The position numbers were made by a program, and so were the translations under genes. Source: Antedon mediterranea (taxonomy: Eukaryota > Echinodermata > Crinoidea > Comatulida > Antedonidae). Taken from it: DNA of 64,000 nucleotides. How positions within the stretch are numbered: the stretch's first letter is position 1; the number at the start of each line of letters is the position of its first letter. The notes under the pieces were generated by a model, which saw nothing but the letters and a program-made list of their open reading frames with translations, was not told where the DNA came from and did no database searches. The stretch is from positions 38,684,501-38,748,500 of the forward strand of contig NC_092672.1 in assembly GCF_964355755.1 (NCBI RefSeq). Direction: 5' to 3'. Positions 59,698 to 64,000 of this stretch are shown piece after piece.

Positions 59698-60618
59698 ACT
59701 AGCGTAAATGAAGAACGTTAACCGAAGGGTATCGAAACATGGAAGTTTACATTAAATTCTGCAAAAATAGGCCTGGCCTAATTTAATTAAGAAAAGAAAT
59801 GGTAAATTTAAAGTTATGTTTTTATTTTTATAAGGATTGCTCATCGCAATGCTATTTTATCACCCAATATGCATGATTAAACATGTGCCTATAGCTGCTA
59901 GGCCCAGTGTAATTACGAGCGGTGTATGTTGCGTGCGCGACACTACGTTCGTTCTACACTACGTCGAAAAACGCGCAAAATAACAAGTACGTTAACGCAA
60001 CTGTTTGAACTACCGGACGGCTATGCAATGAGTAGAATGTTGACGTCATCTGTTAAAGTTTACATTTTCCTGCGAAAACTTCCTAATCACATGCCTTAAT
60101 AAAAAGTACATGCTTTAATTGTACTTTCTTCCCATAGACACCCTTCTCTGCATAAAACATAATATATCACACCCCTATCATAACAATGGTATAGTCAATA
60201 CAGGTCAAGTAGCCCGAGAAAAAGGCACTACGGCTATACTAGGCTGCGGCTTCGATCTTTTCTGCACACGGCACTGATAATACGAGTACACACGTCACGT
60301 CACAACATGGATATAAACATTGAGTAAATAATATCGGTAAAAGTTAACGTTTACGACGACCTGCGAAAAACTCCATATTGATTGACACATAGATTGACCC
60401 CAAATTTTTTATTAAAAAAAAGAAAGATGACCTCTCTATATGATGTATGTTGAAAAGAATCGAATAATGATGGAAGCAACCCGGACGTTACGTTACGCAG
60501 TCGCGGTCCTGGAATTAAAAAAGTAAACAAAATTTCACGTTTTTGCCAGTGTATTTTTACTGGTTTCATACATATTTATTCTTAATAAGCCTAATTCAAG
60601 CGATATTTTCAAATAAAA

Positions 60619-63600
60619 ATGGCGAAATTAATAGCTGTGTGTTCGAAATCCGCAAAAGATAAGCCGTACAAATTCGAAGAACTACAGGTTCCATTGGAAG
60701 TCGAAGATAATCTGAAGGTACGTACACCGCATCATGCACCGGGCGGAGGGCTTTAGCTTAGGCCTAGGCTAGGCCTAGCTATTTTCTGTATGCATAGGCT
60801 TTTTGGGTCTAGGCCCTCTATTATGACTATGTGTTCAGATTCAGTCCCTAGCTAGGCCTACCCGGCCCGGAAGGAGGAGAAAAAAAAAGAGTGGAAATCC
60901 ACATAAATAATAGGAAAGAGTCTATTTTTATGTAATGTAACCTACAAAAACTACAGTAAAAATTGTATTACAAAATATATGTGTTTTTAAAGTACTACTA
61001 CAGTACTAGGCCTATATTTCGATATAGGCCTAGGGCCTAGGCCGGCCTATTTTCATCGTATCGATATTGAATTATGAAACCATGTTTTGAAATATGAATC
61101 ATGATGATGAATTTAATCGTTTCATTCCAAATTATATTTTAAATATGTTCTACTTTGTTTCATTCAGTCTAGAAAACAAAACATGATTAAGTTATTTTAG
61201 CAATTTTTATTGTATGTGCTGTCAAGAAACGAACATTTTATTTGCCACATTAAGAAATGTTTATGTGTTAAGGTTGCAACTTGCATATACAGTATACAGA
61301 ATAAAGTCTCCCTCTGAGGAGAGTTGAATTAAATTAAAGCGTATAAATACTCTGTGACCTATGCATGAACCAAAAATATCTTAAATTAAATCAGTTAGAA
61401 CATCGTTAATAGGCCCTACTAAATTTCTTTATTAAATGATGAGTGTGTCTTTAAGATTATTGATTTCTAGTTTTATTTTACTTTTTTTTGTAGATGGTTA
61501 TGCAACTTCCAGTCATAGAGAAGGTGCAGTGTAATCACAACCCAGATGACATTAGAGACAAAAAGTTTCATAGAAATGTTGATATATTTGCAAAGGTTGG
61601 TTGATCATTAAAAGTGTGTCCTTATGTTGCCCTTTTTTAGTATATCAAGCTTTATTTATGATTGTACTGGAGTCGAGTTGTGGCTTGGTAGACAGTATGA
61701 TGCTTGGCTAGCAATTTCAAAGGTCCTGGGTTCAAGTCCTGTTATATTATATGTCAGGATTTTTTCTAATGAACATTTAACACTCCCAAAGACTTGTAAT
61801 AAGACTTTGTTTATGTAGAGCATATTGTGTATATTTATGTCTTGTGAATGGGTTTGCCACTTTTAAGAAGGATAGTGAATTAATGCGCTGGTAATTATAT
61901 TATATACGGGTGTACAATATACTATCTCAGATTTAAAGATTGTTATCATGCTCTGTTTAGAAAGCCATAAACTGCCAACATTTTTAAAAGACATGGTGCA
62001 TAAAAAAAAAATTGTATTTCCAATCCTTATTTATAATATTGCAATTCATTCATTTTTGTGTTTAATTGGTTACAGAAAATGGATTTATTATCTCGTGATG
62101 AACTAGCAGCTACATTATTAATTCCAAGTAAAGAGGTGTTCAGCTCAATGCTTGTTGAAAATATTACATGTGTTGGTTGTAGAAGAAGGTATAACAAAAT
62201 TAATTCATTCACTCAAAATCCACAATTTTAGAAACATTATTCCTGTGACCCTGGTTCTTTATTAATTTGTTGTTACAACTGTTTTAGAATAAAAAATTTA
62301 ACAATTTCTTGGGAATTCATAAATGTTGTAATTAGTAAATGTAAATGCAATTTAAGTTTTACCTTGAACCCACTTACTGTATTTGTACTCTTGGTGAAAA
62401 TTCTACACCCTTTTAATGTTTTTTATTCTTAACTCAGAAGTTAAAGTGTGCTTTGATACTTACTGTATCTCTACTCTTGGTGAAAATTCTACACCCTTTT
62501 AATGTTTTTTACTCTTAACTCAGAAGTTACTTATTGATACTTACTGTATCTCTACTCTTGGTGAAAATTCTACACCCTTTTAATGTTTTTTACTCTTAAC
62601 TCAGAAGTTAAAGTATGTTACTTATTGATACTTACTGTATCTCTACTCTTGGTGAAAATTCTACACCCTTTTGTTTTTTCTTAACTGTACTCATTTTTGT
62701 TGAGCAAGTTATAAAGTGTGTCATTGATACAAAGTTTGCAACAGACATAATTATTACTTATTTACTCATCCTTCTACAGCATTGAGCAGATGTTCAAACA
62801 ATTGAAGGATCAGGGTTTGGTAAGCGCACTGGATCCACTTGTAATCACTACAAGATCTGAACTATCTCTCAACCCATCCTTCCTATACTCACCATGGAAT
62901 ATGCATTCTTTATTCAATGTTCAGGGGTAAGTAATCTTACTGTAGTTTTTATTTTTTTATTTTTTTTTTATTTATTCATCTTCTCACTAACACTGTTAGT
63001 GAAGGATCGGGACCACAGGTGATAAACACCTCAAAAAACGGTCCAGTCCCAATTGCACAGTTGCTGTGTGTGACCAGAGTGGCTGTGTTTGTGTGGACTA
63101 GTACACCGGGGTAACCCCCTACTCGTCTCAAAAGATATACTAGGTTTTTTAAAGTGTACATGAGCTATGTGTACACTGGATCTACAGTTTATGTATAGTC
63201 CTTATCTGAGAAGACTCCTTCTACCACCAGAACCATGGAGCGATTGAGCCTCGAACCCTTGCCGATGTTATGGCTACGTAATTATGGTTCCACTGTCTTA
63301 ACCGCTTGGCCACTCACTCACAGTTGTAGTATGCAAGGTCAAAGGTCAACACAAAAATAATATATGCACTGCTGCAATGACATATTACATATTACAGTGT
63401 AGTTGACAGAGCCAATAATGATTTATTTTCAGCTCTGTGAACATACAACATAATGTCAGGATTGTAATTTATTGATAATTATATGTAGTTCACTGATTGT
63501 AAATCAGTATAAATTTAACTTGCGTTTCAAGACAGTTTTGTCTAGCTGTCAGTTAGACTTCATAAGTTGCTGTGTGTTGTTACGACGCTGATTGGCCTCC

Positions 63601-63811
63601 ATTCCAGCCATTTGATGTTTTGGTGTGTAGCCTAGGGGACCAGTCGTCAGGAGTTGATTGTAAATATGTCATAGTTCGATTGTAATTGTTTTTTGTTATT
63701 TTTAATTTTCAGAACCAAGTTAGCAAGTATCCTGGAAGCTTTACCTCGAAAGAAAGGAAGTAAAAGGTGTGCTCTGCATTCTTTAGATTCGCACAAATCA
63801 AAGCCAAATGG
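60619..63811 (+). CDS. GGNBP2: gametogenetin-binding protein 2, 5' part
   Basis: GGNBP2 (ZNF403) is a regulator linked to spermatogenesis and placenta development in mammals; its biochemical role is not settled. Coding exons in the window: 60619-60717, 61494-61595, 62076-62188, 62780-62926, 63713-63811, all GT-AG and in phase, giving the first 186 codons plus 2 nt of a protein of about 700 aa in vertebrates. The last exon ends with donor GTATGT, so the gene continues past the window. Matches to the family: MAKLIAVC at the start, PSKEVFSSM, the Cys pair C99-x2-C102 in CVGCRRS (99-105), and KRCALHSLDSHKSKPNG at the end. The ATG gives the family N-terminus. The first introns contain a SINE, a tandem repeat and a MITE. 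Confidence 0.95.
61668..61895 (+). mobile_element. SINE-2, tRNA-derived head
   Basis: GAGTTGTGGCTTGGTAGACA (A-box region), GCTTGGCTAGCAATTTCAAA, the B box GGGTTCAAGTCCTG, then a shared body (GGATTTTTTCTAATGAAC, AAGAAGGATAGTGAATTAAT). The best-preserved copy of this family in the window. Located in GGNBP2 intron 2. Confidence 0.78.
62371..62675 (+). repeat. 81-91 bp tandem repeat, 4 copies
   Basis: Units start at TACTGTAT near 62375, 62461, 62542 and 62633. Shared blocks are CTCTTGGTGAAAATTCTACA and CCCTTTTAATGTTTTTTACT. Unit length varies through an optional AAAGTGTGCTT-type insertion. Located in GGNBP2 intron 3. Confidence 0.93.
62982..63321 (-). mobile_element. SINE-1, tRNA-Ser-like head, near full length
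   Basis: On the reverse strand: GTGGCCAAGCGGTTAAGACA (A box), GGGTTCGAGGCTC (B box), CCATGGTTCTGGTGGTAGAA, then GTAGATCCAGTGTACACATA and a body ending in a small palindrome (CTAACAGTGTTAG). The head resembles a class II (Ser/Leu) tRNA but does not form a full cloverleaf. About 340 bp, in GGNBP2 intron 4. Confidence 0.78.
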
Positions 63812-63839
63812 GTATGTATTAAGTGCTAGAAATGAATCT

Positions 63840-63976
63840 TTATGTGACAAAAAAATATGCTTATATTTGAACATGATGATGTCATATCACTACCATATTT
63901 GGGCATATCACTACCATATTTGGGCACATCACACTTTATTTGTCAAACTATAGTTTGATAGTGTAAACAGAGCTTA
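63840..63976. mobile_element. MITE-A copy 9
   Basis: TTATGTGACAAAAAAATATG, then GAACATGATGATGTCATATC, two CACTACCATATTTGGGCA words, and the right end AGTTTGATAGTGTAAACAGA then GCTTAA. The left terminus is eroded. It lies just after GGNBP2 exon 5. Confidence 0.82.
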
Positions 63977-64000
63977 AGACTTCTTAATTTCATTGTCATG

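Larger units (their letters stand above)
56490..60618. other. RPL6-GGNBP2 intergenic region, repeat-rich
   Basis: It holds the RPL6 3'UTR, an inverted-repeat element (57370-58232), direct and inverted copies of a 100-130 bp GC-rich repeat (58306-59697), a retroelement tail, and the GGNBP2 promoter/5'UTR. The frame at 58823-59257 is not supported as a gene. Confidence 0.5.

Noticed and set aside
62982-63321. Functional tRNA gene
   Set aside because: A and B boxes are present but the acceptor stem does not close and the sequence continues into a SINE body; a related truncated copy exists at 42724.

Overview
This is a eukaryotic, AT-rich, intron-dense stretch from an animal nuclear genome. Five of its six genes have recognisable metazoan orthologues. 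Exons are short (about 60-325 nt), introns are mostly 0.2-2 kb, and every junction used here fits GT-AG. The background is full of tRNA-derived SINEs, CR1/L2-like retroelement tails, MITEs, foldback elements, minisatellites and the motif 'ctaggcctag'. That background suggests a marine deuterostome, most likely an echinoderm. This is inference from style; no species-specific marker was recognised.

Layout. 1-9.15 kb: no gene seen, several minisatellites (one of 2.2 kb). 9.3-23.6 kb (+): TAO kinase, 17 coding exons, 902 aa. 27.2-35.7 kb (+): BCAS3, 16 coding exons, 881 aa. 36.1-36.9 kb: a foldback element built of TTGCGCAA palindromes. 38.2-50.5 kb (+): a 27-exon gene for a protein of about 1,192 aa that I do not recognise; its intron 23 holds a second foldback element. 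51.1-52.8 kb (-): INO80E, 7 coding exons, 241 aa, convergent with the unknown gene. 53.4-56.5 kb (+): ribosomal protein L6, 5 coding exons, 246 aa, divergent from INO80E across about 0.6 kb. 56.5-60.6 kb: repeats and inverted-repeat elements. 60.6 kb to the end (+): the 5' part of GGNBP2 (186 codons), running off the window.

The genes do not form a pathway: they cover a MAP3K-type kinase, an autophagy/cytoskeleton WD40 protein, an unknown protein, a chromatin-remodelling subunit, a ribosomal protein and a zinc-finger-like regulator. Their order is informative, because in human the neighbours of the three TAOK paralogues (INO80E near TAOK2; RPL6 on the TAOK3 chromosome arm; GGNBP2 and BCAS3 on the TAOK1 chromosome arm) are spread over three loci. 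This window may keep a pre-duplication linkage group. The most interesting items are the unknown gene with its apparent internal duplication, two unrelated foldback elements, a hammerhead-like core in BCAS3 intron 1, and two tandem duplications of intron/exon junctions (BCAS3, RPL6).
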